Below, one piece after another: positions 9,801 through 14,486 of a stretch of 47,217 bases of DNA. This DNA is from Candidatus Uhrbacteria bacterium CG_4_9_14_3_um_filter_50_9 (GTDB lineage Bacteria > Patescibacteriota > Patescibacteriia > UBA9934 > GWF2-40-263): contig PFWU01000030.1 in assembly GCA_002791295.1 (NCBI GenBank), forward strand, positions 1 through 47,217, read 5' to 3'. The position numbers were made by a program, and so were the translations under genes. The notes under the pieces were generated by a model. It saw nothing but the letters and a program-made list of their open reading frames with translations, did no database searches and was not told the origin of the DNA. Every line of letters starts with the position of its first letter. Position 1 is the first letter of the stretch.

Positions 9801-9839
9801 CACGCACCAGCAACCGTTTCGAGTGTTCATGTGAGACAT
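6813..9839 (-). CDS. large surface lipoprotein with MopE metal-binding repeats and FG-GAP propeller
   Basis: The 1008-residue product starts with a lipoprotein signal peptide; the lipobox is LSIGGC with Cys about 25, so it is probably exported and lipid-anchored. Eight tandem MopE-type repeats follow, each of the pattern DxDxDGxG...DCDD...P...EVCD..DNDCDG..DE, rich in Asp and Cys and expected to bind divalent metal. Seven FG-GAP/integrin-alpha type repeats (DxDxDGxDDLxxG) then complete what is probably a seven-bladed calcium-binding beta-propeller. Such architectures are used for adhesion or surface metal capture. SD AAGGAG lies before ATG 9839; an upstream ATG at 9905 has none. The gene is strikingly GC-rich and looks foreign relative to the flanking core genes. 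Confidence 0.85.
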   Translation of the reverse strand: MSHMNTRNGCWCVSVLAIVLSIGGCDTGKVAFDPDTGYVPGIDADGDGYTETEDCDDTDASVRPGATEICDAIDNNCNGLIDDGVMNTWYADSDADGFGNEDYTIEACGMPEGYAATAGDCDDGNAEISPIADEVCDYVDNNCDGAIDEGLFLTWYEDADSDTFGASDTWAEACTQPMGYVASSSDCDDTNATINPDATEVCDGIDNDCDMQIDDDDGNLDLSTAETWYGDTDGDGFGDSYYTEIACEASAGYVENNQDCDDTNADINPSVREDCGDLIDNDCDGTVDSPDTLYLDADADGYGDPDSSLVTCEDETGYVTNADDCDDSTSAISPDAAEECDTVDNDCDGFIDESDVIDRTTWYADDDADGYGDVSDTEEACTQPSGYVSDDTDCDDTDAGTNPGADEYCDGHDDDCDGSTDESDAVDAVDYYLDADADGYGDAIYSVTGCSAPTGYVTDNTDCDDSTSAVSPGKTEVCDYVDNDCDTSIDEGVLTTYYTDGDGDGYGDSSASTAEDCVAPSGFTSDTGDCDDTEASVNPGETEVCGDWLDNDCDGTPNTCGFSGTSSLADAGSKWTGEASGDEAGGPLLGGCDLNDDGDPDIVFASHENGSGTTRGGAVYVVFSSSVSSGTVSASTAGARIYGSASSGYFGSSLACGDLDGDGSDDLVVGAPGVSSSAGRMHVFMGPFSGSMSDADADMTRSGIGSGDETGAAVAVGDLDHDGYDDLVVSVPMEDSGGTSAGGVYIEFGPVNTGTEPIDEYAIFLTGASGDQAGSSLVITDIDADGGDDLLIGAPGNDDAASNAGAVYILEGPLSTTSGTIASVVNYTLTGEVAGDAAGAYLMTGDVDTDGYDDLMVGVPAYDDTGTSEGALYLFLTPVSALDASLSTADLQLVGQSSNDEFGTDAAVADVNGDGDNDLIVSALGDDGAGADAGTAYVWLGPVSVTATISTIDGELQGESAGDNAGECLEAAGDVDGDGYDDVLICALGDDDGGSAAGATYLFLGTGL

Positions 9840-9948
9840 TGCTGTCTCCTTATCAGCGAAAGGCGCTTTCTGCGCCCAAATAAGGGCCATTGTAACAAGC
9901 GTCATGCCTGCCCGTGATGACCCGCGCCCAACCTCCGAAAGGCGCGAT

Positions 9949-9969
9949 TCACCACAACAAAAACCTCAT
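9949..9969 (-). CDS. possible six-codon leader ORF (MRFLLW)
   Basis: The leader of the lipoprotein gene contains ATG AGG TTT TTG TTG TGG TGA preceded by the strong SD AAAGGAGG at suitable spacing. The SD is inside a long hairpin (9964-10018). This could be a regulatory leader peptide; a chance occurrence cannot be excluded. Confidence 0.3.
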   Translation of the reverse strand: MRFLLW

Positions 9970-10018
9970 GAAAACCTCCTTTATTCAATGAATCATGAAT
10001 AACTGAGGGAACATGAGG
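9959..10018 (-). promoter_or_regulatory. candidate attenuator hairpin in the lipoprotein leader
   Basis: On the minus strand, CCTCATG pairs with CATGAGG around inner helices CCTC/GAGG and TTATTCA/TGAATAA, and a TTTTTG tract follows. The hairpin buries an AAAGGAGG ribosome binding site. A further GC-rich hairpin (CGCGCC/GGCGCG, 9925-9947) follows before the real SD. This is consistent with transcription attenuation or a short terminated RNA. Confidence 0.5.
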
Positions 10019-10069
10019 CTTTGTTTCTGTGCTATTTATGGCTGCACAAGTGGCCCTAATTGACCACTC

Positions 10070-10098
10070 AATCTAACGAATCAGGTGCGGAATGTCAA
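10070..10098 (-). promoter_or_regulatory. promoter of the lipoprotein leader
   Basis: On the minus strand, TTGACA (10093-10098) and TAGATT (10070-10075) are spaced by 17 bases. The resulting 5' leader to ATG 9839 is about 220 nt. Confidence 0.7.
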
Positions 10099-10105
10099 TA
10101 CTTAC

Positions 10106-10222
10106 TTACTTCAACATCCCAGCTAAAGCTGGAATGGCCTCGTGTGCGTGAGGCTTCAAACGGGCGTCAATCTGATCTGGAAGAATTTCTAGCCTCATGA
10201 TTCCAAGTCCAATTGGCTTCAT
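10106..10222 (-). CDS. possible 38-aa ORF downstream of ribE
   Basis: The reading frame MKPIGLGIMRLEILPDQ... runs 38 codons to TAA. It is in the same frame as ribE beyond its stop, and a longer version from ATG 10249 has 47 codons. Composition looks protein-like but no ribosome binding site or homology was recognised. It may be a relic or untranslated trailer. Confidence 0.25.
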   Translation of the reverse strand: MKPIGLGIMRLEILPDQIDARLKPHAHEAIPALAGMLK

Positions 10223-10279
10223 AACCCACCTGCCCCATGACGAGACCATGAACGAGCGAAAACGTTTTGACGTCCTTTT

Positions 10280-10894
10280 TTAGTGACGCTCCAAAAGAAT
10301 ACGTTCTGTGGTTTCGACAATGACCTGTGTCTGCGGATCGATCTCGAGATTGACCCGATCTCCTACCTGTTTGTCGCCGAAACGTGTGAGCTTCAACGTC
10401 TCTGGAATAAACCAAACCTGAAATGTCCCCTGTGACTTATCGGCATCAACAACCGTTAAGCTCGCCCCATCAAGTCCGATAAACCCTTTTGAAAAAATAA
10501 ATCTCATCCACTCGGGAGCCACTTTAAACGTCATCACCTTGTTGTTATCGCTCTCTTCAAGAGAGACGATCTCCGCCATGGTCGAAACATGTCCACTCAT
10601 GGGATGTCCTCCAATCTCATCTCCCATCTTTGCCGATCGTTCGATGTTTACCCGGTCGCCTTGCTTGAGCTCACCGATCGTCGTCTTCGCAAGTGTCTCC
10701 TGCATCGCATCAAACGTCGCTCGCACACCATCAATTTTTGTGACGGTAAAGCATGTGCCGTCAATCGAAACACTTGCTCCGATTTTGAGTCCCGTGATCA
10801 GCGAGTCTGGAAGCTCCACGACAAACGTCTTAAGCCCTGGCTTGTCTTCCATCTCCACCACAGGACAAAGCGCCTGAATGATTCCTGTATACAT
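10280..10894 (-). CDS. ribE: riboflavin synthase alpha chain
   Basis: The 204-residue protein opens with the family signature MYTGIIQ and has the two tandem lumazine-binding barrel repeats expected of riboflavin synthase; in the second repeat FIFSKGFIGLDGASLTV is characteristic. The first repeat includes IDGTCFTV, and EIGGHPMSGHV corresponds to the conserved GGHxxxGHV motif. The enzyme dismutates two 6,7-dimethyl-8-ribityllumazine molecules to riboflavin. No other rib gene is nearby and no FMN riboswitch is visible in the short leader. A TATATT box lies about 25 nt before the ATG and there is no clear SD, as for other core genes here. Confidence 0.92.
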   Translation of the reverse strand: MYTGIIQALCPVVEMEDKPGLKTFVVELPDSLITGLKIGASVSIDGTCFTVTKIDGVRATFDAMQETLAKTTIGELKQGDRVNIERSAKMGDEIGGHPMSGHVSTMAEIVSLEESDNNKVMTFKVAPEWMRFIFSKGFIGLDGASLTVVDADKSQGTFQVWFIPETLKLTRFGDKQVGDRVNLEIDPQTQVIVETTERILLERH

Positions 10895-10935
10895 ACGCTT
10901 GGTAGCTTGCCGGAAGCAATATATTTTGTAAACAG

Positions 10936-10955
10936 AAAAGAACCCTGGTGGGTTC
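10936..10955 (-). terminator. terminator of the 312-aa gene
   Basis: Six-base-pair stem GAACCC/GGGTTC with a four-base loop, followed by TTTTCTG on the minus strand. Confidence 0.65.
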
Positions 10956-10960
10956 TCGTG

Positions 10961-11899
10961 TTACGGAGGGCTGACCTTGAGAAGTATCAAGATCTGATCG
11001 ATGGCCTGAGCCATCTCCTCGGGACCCCGAGTACTGCCTGGGCCGCGTGCGTTACCCATGACGGTGTCTCCGCCACCGAATGCGGCCTCTGGCTCCTGCT
11101 CACTCAACCTTCTCCCAATCTCGGGAACAGGAAACCAGTAGGTGACCGGGGCGTAGCGGCAGAGTGTGTAGTACCAACGCCCACTCGGCGTCTGACGAAC
11201 ACTTGCGAAGGCGCGAACCTGGCGTCGTGCCAACTTCATGCGCGCATGTGGTCCGATCTCACGTACCATCTCCCAGCCCGCACCCCTGTGCAGGGTTTCG
11301 TAGTCGTCTTCAATGGAGACAGACTTTCCACGTGCTGAAGCGAAGTCGTCGATGCGACCTGCGATACTCTCAAGCACTCCCATATGCTCCCCAGGATCCT
11401 TGCGATCAAGGGCCCCACTCATCCTGAAGTCCCAGTAGGGCTGGAAGATCCAGGCGGCCTGGCGCACGATCTCCATGTCGCGCGGCAAGTCCACGAGACC
11501 CGCACGCTTGTCCATGGTATCGACGTGACCGAAGAGCCTATTGAGTGCAGGGTTGACCATCGGCGCAACGATGAAGTGGTGCACGAAGGCGTAGTAGCAC
11601 AGGGCCACATCTGGATCACAGTCGTTCATCCAGACATGCACTTCTTCGTCCCCTGTGGGCATGAGCAGCGTGAGGAGACCATCATGGATCCAGGAGCGAA
11701 CCTGCATGGCCGATGAGAGCATGGCAGGTCTTGGTGGACCTGCATGATGATCGAAGTTGAAGTGCTGGCTCTGGAGGTCATAGCACGGAGGTGCGTTGAC
11801 GAATCCATCCACGGCGATGGAGCGGCGGGGCATCTGAGTCTTGAACGCCTCCCAGTTCATGGGAGGACGTGTGGGCTCCATGTGAAAGACGATGGGCAA
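10961..11899 (-). CDS. hypothetical protein with DHH-like acidic/histidine motifs, 312 aa
   Basis: The sequence contains FDHH (about 49-52), a preceding Asp (D31) and NDCDPDV (about 92-98). These resemble metal-binding motifs of DHH phosphoesterases, but the order is unusual: in the DHH family the DxD motif comes before DHH. The later part is Arg- and aromatic-rich and gives no clear domain. I treat the DHH resemblance as a weak lead only. The start is TTG at 11899, preceded by SD AGGAGGG four bases away; no ATG is better placed. The gene is GC-rich with its own promoter and terminator. Confidence 0.65.
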   Translation of the reverse strand: MPIVFHMEPTRPPMNWEAFKTQMPRRSIAVDGFVNAPPCYDLQSQHFNFDHHAGPPRPAMLSSAMQVRSWIHDGLLTLLMPTGDEEVHVWMNDCDPDVALCYYAFVHHFIVAPMVNPALNRLFGHVDTMDKRAGLVDLPRDMEIVRQAAWIFQPYWDFRMSGALDRKDPGEHMGVLESIAGRIDDFASARGKSVSIEDDYETLHRGAGWEMVREIGPHARMKLARRQVRAFASVRQTPSGRWYYTLCRYAPVTYWFPVPEIGRRLSEQEPEAAFGGGDTVMGNARGPGSTRGPEEMAQAIDQILILLKVSPP

Positions 11900-11935
11900 T
11901 GAACCCTCCTATGCCAGTGAGTCTGGCAGGAACCC

Positions 11936-11964
11936 AACCTACTCTTTCTCTCGTGTAGGGTCAA
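11936..11964 (-). promoter_or_regulatory. promoter of the 312-aa gene
   Basis: On the minus strand, TTGACC (11959-11964) and TAGGTT (11936-11941) have 17-base spacing. The short leader holds a TGCCAG/CTGGCA hairpin immediately before the SD. Confidence 0.65.
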
Positions 11965-11984
11965 CTTATGTAGAGATTCCTGAA

Positions 11985-12124
11985 ATAAGAAAACCTCGCG
12001 TGCGTAGCGAGGCTGTAGAAAAGATCCTGGTCACAGACACTGATCGGACGAGCGGCCATGGAAGGAGGCGATGCGATGAAGAAACCGTGTGTCTTATCGG
12101 CGCATGGACCAGGAAAAGGTTGGT
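11985..12124 (-). ncRNA. candidate small RNA of about 140 nt
   Basis: A consensus promoter on the minus strand predicts a start near 12124, and an intrinsic terminator (CCTCGC/GCGAGG then TTTTCTTATTT, 11987-12012) ends the unit. Between them TCCTGGTC pairs with GACCAGGA, and inside that AGACAC pairs with GTGTCT and CGG with CCG, giving one long irregular hairpin. No convincing ORF with an SD is present on this strand. It matches no RNA family I recognise; a leader of the downstream 312-aa gene is an alternative, but that gene has its own promoter. Confidence 0.45.
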
Positions 12125-12130
12125 ACAAGG

Positions 12131-12159
12131 AGCCTAACCGTGCAAGCACCTTGTGTCAA
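12131..12159 (-). promoter_or_regulatory. promoter of the 140-nt candidate RNA
   Basis: On the minus strand, TTGACA (12154-12159) and TAGGCT (12131-12136) have 17-base spacing. Confidence 0.6.
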
Positions 12160-12168
12160 GATACACAT

Positions 12169-12205
12169 ACACCAAAAAAGAAAAGACGGATGTTAGTACA
12201 TCCGT
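12169..12205 (-). terminator. terminator of the zinc-ribbon/Nudix operon
   Basis: Eight-base-pair stem ACGGATGT/ACATCCGT overlaps the stop codon of the last gene and is followed on the minus strand by a long T-rich tract. Confidence 0.75.
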
Positions 12206-12453
12206 CCGTGCGAACCCCCCTTGCGCAAGCGCTCGGCCGTGGGCTCGTAAATCATGGTGTGGTGCACGACCATCTTGCGACCGCACCGAGAACATGTGAT
12301 GTGGAACCCGTCTCCCTCAAGGAGTGTTTCCTCTGGATACGGGCCGTAGCTCAGGTCGTTCTCAACGACCATGAGCTCGCACATGCACCAAGGGTTCGTG
12401 CAGTGGAGCGTAAGGCTCCAAGAAGGAACTGATGTGCAATGAACGATCTTCAT
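12193..12453 (-). CDS. small zinc-ribbon protein B, 86 aa
   Basis: Cysteines are arranged as a zinc ribbon: C-x-N-x2-C-x-C near residues 18-25 and CSRCG near residue 54. The segment PSWSLTLHC closely resembles PWSLTVTC of the first gene of this operon, so the two are probably paralogues. The start is ATG 12453, with SD AAGGAGGTG upstream, and it overlaps the Nudix stop by four bases (ATGA), implying coupled translation. There is no catalytic motif; a nucleic-acid or protein-binding role is possible but not shown. Confidence 0.75.
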   Translation of the reverse strand: MKIVHCTSVPSWSLTLHCTNPWCMCELMVVENDLSYGPYPEETLLEGDGFHITCSRCGRKMVVHHTMIYEPTAERLRKGGSHGRMY

Positions 12454-12866
12454 CCGAGCACCTCCTTGAGCTTGAGAATGGCGAGGTAGTGATCGAAGGC
12501 CATGACGCACGACTTAATCGTGCCGAGAGACATCACATGGATACTCTCTGCATCCGAATCCGCCTTTGCGCTCCGCAGCAGATCCGTCGTGACACGAGCC
12601 CAGAAGACATGTGCGGCACAGTGCAGAGGGCGCGGATCACGATCTGGATCATCGAGGACACACAGTGGCGTGAAGTCGTCTTCATCAAGATGAATCCCGA
12701 CCTCTTCCATCAACTCACGCTGAACAGCCTTGAGCACGGTCTCACCAGGGTCCACGCGCCCTCCGGGGAAAGCAAGCTTGCCCTGGAAGGGGTCCTTCGC
12801 GCGCCGGATGAGCAACACCTGTTCTCCATCCGTCAGCACCGCATCGACCGTCAGTTGCATGTTCAT
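12450..12866 (-). CDS. Nudix hydrolase
   Basis: A complete Nudix box is present (GGRVDPGETVLKAVQREL then MEEVGI, about residues 35-58), matching Gx5Ex7REUXEEXGU, within a 138-residue single-domain protein. Nudix enzymes hydrolyse nucleoside diphosphates linked to another group, such as oxidised nucleotides, ADP-ribose or caps; the substrate cannot be inferred. The start at 12866 has SD AAGGAGAACACC. The gene is flanked on both sides, in the same operon, by paralogous small zinc-ribbon genes, an arrangement I do not know from described systems. Confidence 0.9.
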   Translation of the reverse strand: MNMQLTVDAVLTDGEQVLLIRRAKDPFQGKLAFPGGRVDPGETVLKAVQRELMEEVGIHLDEDDFTPLCVLDDPDRDPRPLHCAAHVFWARVTTDLLRSAKADSDAESIHVMSLGTIKSCVMAFDHYLAILKLKEVLG

Positions 12867-12881
12867 GGTGTTCTCCTTGAA

Positions 12882-13115
12882 TTAGTGATGAAGCCGACGA
12901 GTCACTACCGGAGGCAGTGAACTCCACTTGAGCCTCAGATCCGTTTCGCAGACAGGACACTCGACGTAGGGAAGCCGTTCACCGTTGTCGCCCGCGTAGT
13001 AACAGGCGTCGAATGTTCCAACCTTTACGTCGCCCTCCTCAACGAGCAGTTGAGACTTACACGAGTGACAGGTCACTGTCAGACTCCAGGGACCAGGGCT
13101 TGAGAGAACCTTCAT
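12882..13115 (-). CDS. small zinc-ribbon protein A, 77 aa
   Basis: First gene of the operon. A CHSC motif at about residues 16-19 and CPVC at about 53-56 form a probable zinc ribbon, with an acidic loop between them. N-terminal similarity to the third gene of the operon (PWSLTVTC versus PSWSLTLHC) suggests duplication. SD TGGAGG precedes ATG 13115. A hairpin (TTGCGAT/ATCGCAA) sits in the leader. The stop is 16 bases from the Nudix start. Confidence 0.75.
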   Translation of the reverse strand: MKVLSSPGPWSLTVTCHSCKSQLLVEEGDVKVGTFDACYYAGDNGERLPYVECPVCETDLRLKWSSLPPVVTRRLHH

Positions 13116-13190
13116 TGTTGCCTCCAGTTGGAATGAACGATTGCGATCTCCTCAATCGCAAGGCCATCATGGCAGTCATCAAACATTATC

Positions 13191-13219
13191 TCTATAAAAA
13201 ATCGTTTCAAAATTGACAA
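13191..13219 (-). promoter_or_regulatory. promoter of the zinc-ribbon/Nudix operon
   Basis: On the minus strand, TTGTCA (13214-13219) and TATAGA (13191-13196) are 17 bases apart. Its -35 overlaps the -35 of the divergent regulator promoter, so the two are likely to compete or be co-regulated. Confidence 0.65.
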
Positions 13220-13241
13220 ATTACAAAAAAATGCTTATTCT
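13213..13241 (+). promoter_or_regulatory. promoter of the TrmB-like/hsp20/vanW operon
   Basis: TTGACA (13213-13218) and TATTCT (13236-13241) have exact 17-base spacing. Predicted start is about 13248. Confidence 0.75.
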
Positions 13242-13257
13242 TAGGCACAGAATAAGC
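13233..13257 (+). promoter_or_regulatory. inverted-repeat operator candidate over the -10 box
   Basis: Perfect 9-bp arms GCTTATTCT and AGAATAAGC with a 7-bp spacer cover the -10 box and start site. A site here would block transcription; the TrmB-like regulator encoded just downstream is the natural candidate for binding it. Confidence 0.5.
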
Positions 13258-13294
13258 TTAAATTTCTACGAAATTCGTCGTAAGAACCACACAT

Positions 13295-14089
13295 GTGTCA
13301 CTTTCCCCTAACGAAAATAAAGAAATCTCTGAAGTCTTGAGGGACTTTGGTTTTAATGAAAAGGATGAACAAGTGTATTTGTGCCTTCTTTCTAAAGGAC
13401 AGACCACCCTTTCTCCTTTAGCCTACGAACTTGGACTTCCTGTAAGCACGGTCCAGTCAACGATTAAGCGCTTGGTTGATAAGGGAGTCGTCGACGTAAG
13501 TAAACACAAGACCAGAAGTCTGTATGAGGCAAGTCCTCCGAACGTCTTTAAACACATCCTTAAGGAGCAAGCGAAAGGAATCGCTGGGATTATCCCCCTT
13601 CTCGACAAACTTAGTTCAGACCCCCTGACAACACCTCGACTACGAGTGTTCCAGCGCGAGCGCATCACGGAAATTTTGAACGCATCCTTAGAATGTAAAC
13701 ATAAAGTGGTGTATGAGGTCATTTCAGCAAAAGACTTCCAGGATGTCATTGGAGAAAAATATCATTACACCAGACGCCGCGTACAAGCGGGAGTTGAACT
13801 CAAGAGTCTGCGTGTCCGTTCACGGGAAATAAAAAAGTACAACACACGGATTCATACCCGTGAACGACGCGAGGCTCGTTTTCTTCCTCCAGAACTTGAT
13901 TTTCGATCTAGTTTTTTGTTCTGGGATAACACGGTCGCTTTTTTATCAACCAAGTCAGAAGGGCTCCACTGGATGGTAGAGAGTGAATCCGTTCGTGAAA
14001 TGTATGAGCAGCTATTTAAGTTGTTATGGTCTGTCTCAGGAAAGATGGAAACGCTAGCCTCAGAGGGTTCAACTAAGGTACAATTGTAA
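13295..14089 (+). CDS. TrmB-like transcriptional regulator
   Basis: The N-terminal 75 residues form a winged helix-turn-helix of the TrmB/MarR-like type (NEKDEQVYLCLLSKGQTTLS, then ELGLPVSTVQSTIKRLVDKG). A C-terminal effector-like domain of about 160 residues follows, containing EVISAKDF and repeated Arg motifs as in TrmB-like proteins of Patescibacteria. The start is GTG 13295. The gene is first in an apparent operon with hsp20 (4-bp gap) and vanW. The palindrome over its own promoter suggests autoregulation, and control of a stress gene suggests sensing of stress rather than sugar, which is inference. Confidence 0.78.
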   Translation: MSLSPNENKEISEVLRDFGFNEKDEQVYLCLLSKGQTTLSPLAYELGLPVSTVQSTIKRLVDKGVVDVSKHKTRSLYEASPPNVFKHILKEQAKGIAGIIPLLDKLSSDPLTTPRLRVFQRERITEILNASLECKHKVVYEVISAKDFQDVIGEKYHYTRRRVQAGVELKSLRVRSREIKKYNTRIHTRERREARFLPPELDFRSSFLFWDNTVAFLSTKSEGLHWMVESESVREMYEQLFKLLWSVSGKMETLASEGSTKVQL

Positions 14090-14093
14090 CGTT

Positions 14094-14486
14094 ATGAGTG
14101 AATTCCAAGGATCACTCAGTAGTGCGCACAACGAGTGGCTTTCGCAAAACGAAGGGCAGCTTGCTGTTGATGTTGTGGAAACAAGAGAACATCTTATTGT
14201 CCGCTCAGCTATCGCTGGCGTGACCGCTGATGAGCTCGATATTTCCCTCTCGGAAGATACGCTCACCATTCGTGGGGCACGCGAGCATGGCTGCAGTGAA
14301 ACAACCGATGACAACACCCACGTACAAGAGTGTCACTGGGGTGCCTTCTCTCGATCAATCATCCTTCCAGCTCATGTCGATCCAGACGTTGTGACAGCAA
14401 CATTGAAACGAGGCATCTTAACCATCCGCATGAAGAAAGTTGAGATGGATAGGCATGTGCCTGTTCTTGAAATTGAAGATCTATGA
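14094..14486 (+). CDS. hsp20: Hsp20/alpha-crystallin small heat-shock protein
   Basis: The 130-residue protein has a short N-terminal arm, a beta-sandwich alpha-crystallin domain (QLAVDVVETREHLIVRSAIA... through GILTIRM) and a short tail ending in a V-x-V/I-x-I-like element (VPVLEI). Such proteins are ATP-independent holdases. The stop overlaps the start of the following VanW gene as ATGA, and the preceding regulator ends four bases upstream, so all three are probably translated from one message. Confidence 0.9.
   Translation: MSEFQGSLSSAHNEWLSQNEGQLAVDVVETREHLIVRSAIAGVTADELDISLSEDTLTIRGAREHGCSETTDDNTHVQECHWGAFSRSIILPAHVDPDVVTATLKRGILTIRMKKVEMDRHVPVLEIEDL

Noticed and set aside
6801-9834. 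Long plus-strand ORFs opposite the MopE/FG-GAP gene (for example 7677-8918, 413 codons)
   Set aside because: They are shadows created by GC-rich Asp codons (GAC/GTC) of the real gene; the real strand has signal peptide, repeats and SD.
12076-12432. Plus-strand ORF starting MKKPCVLSAHGPG with a good SD (GGAGG)
   Set aside because: It runs through the terminator and antisense to the well-supported zinc-ribbon gene; the 5' part overlaps the candidate small RNA. I regard the small RNA as likelier but flag the SD.
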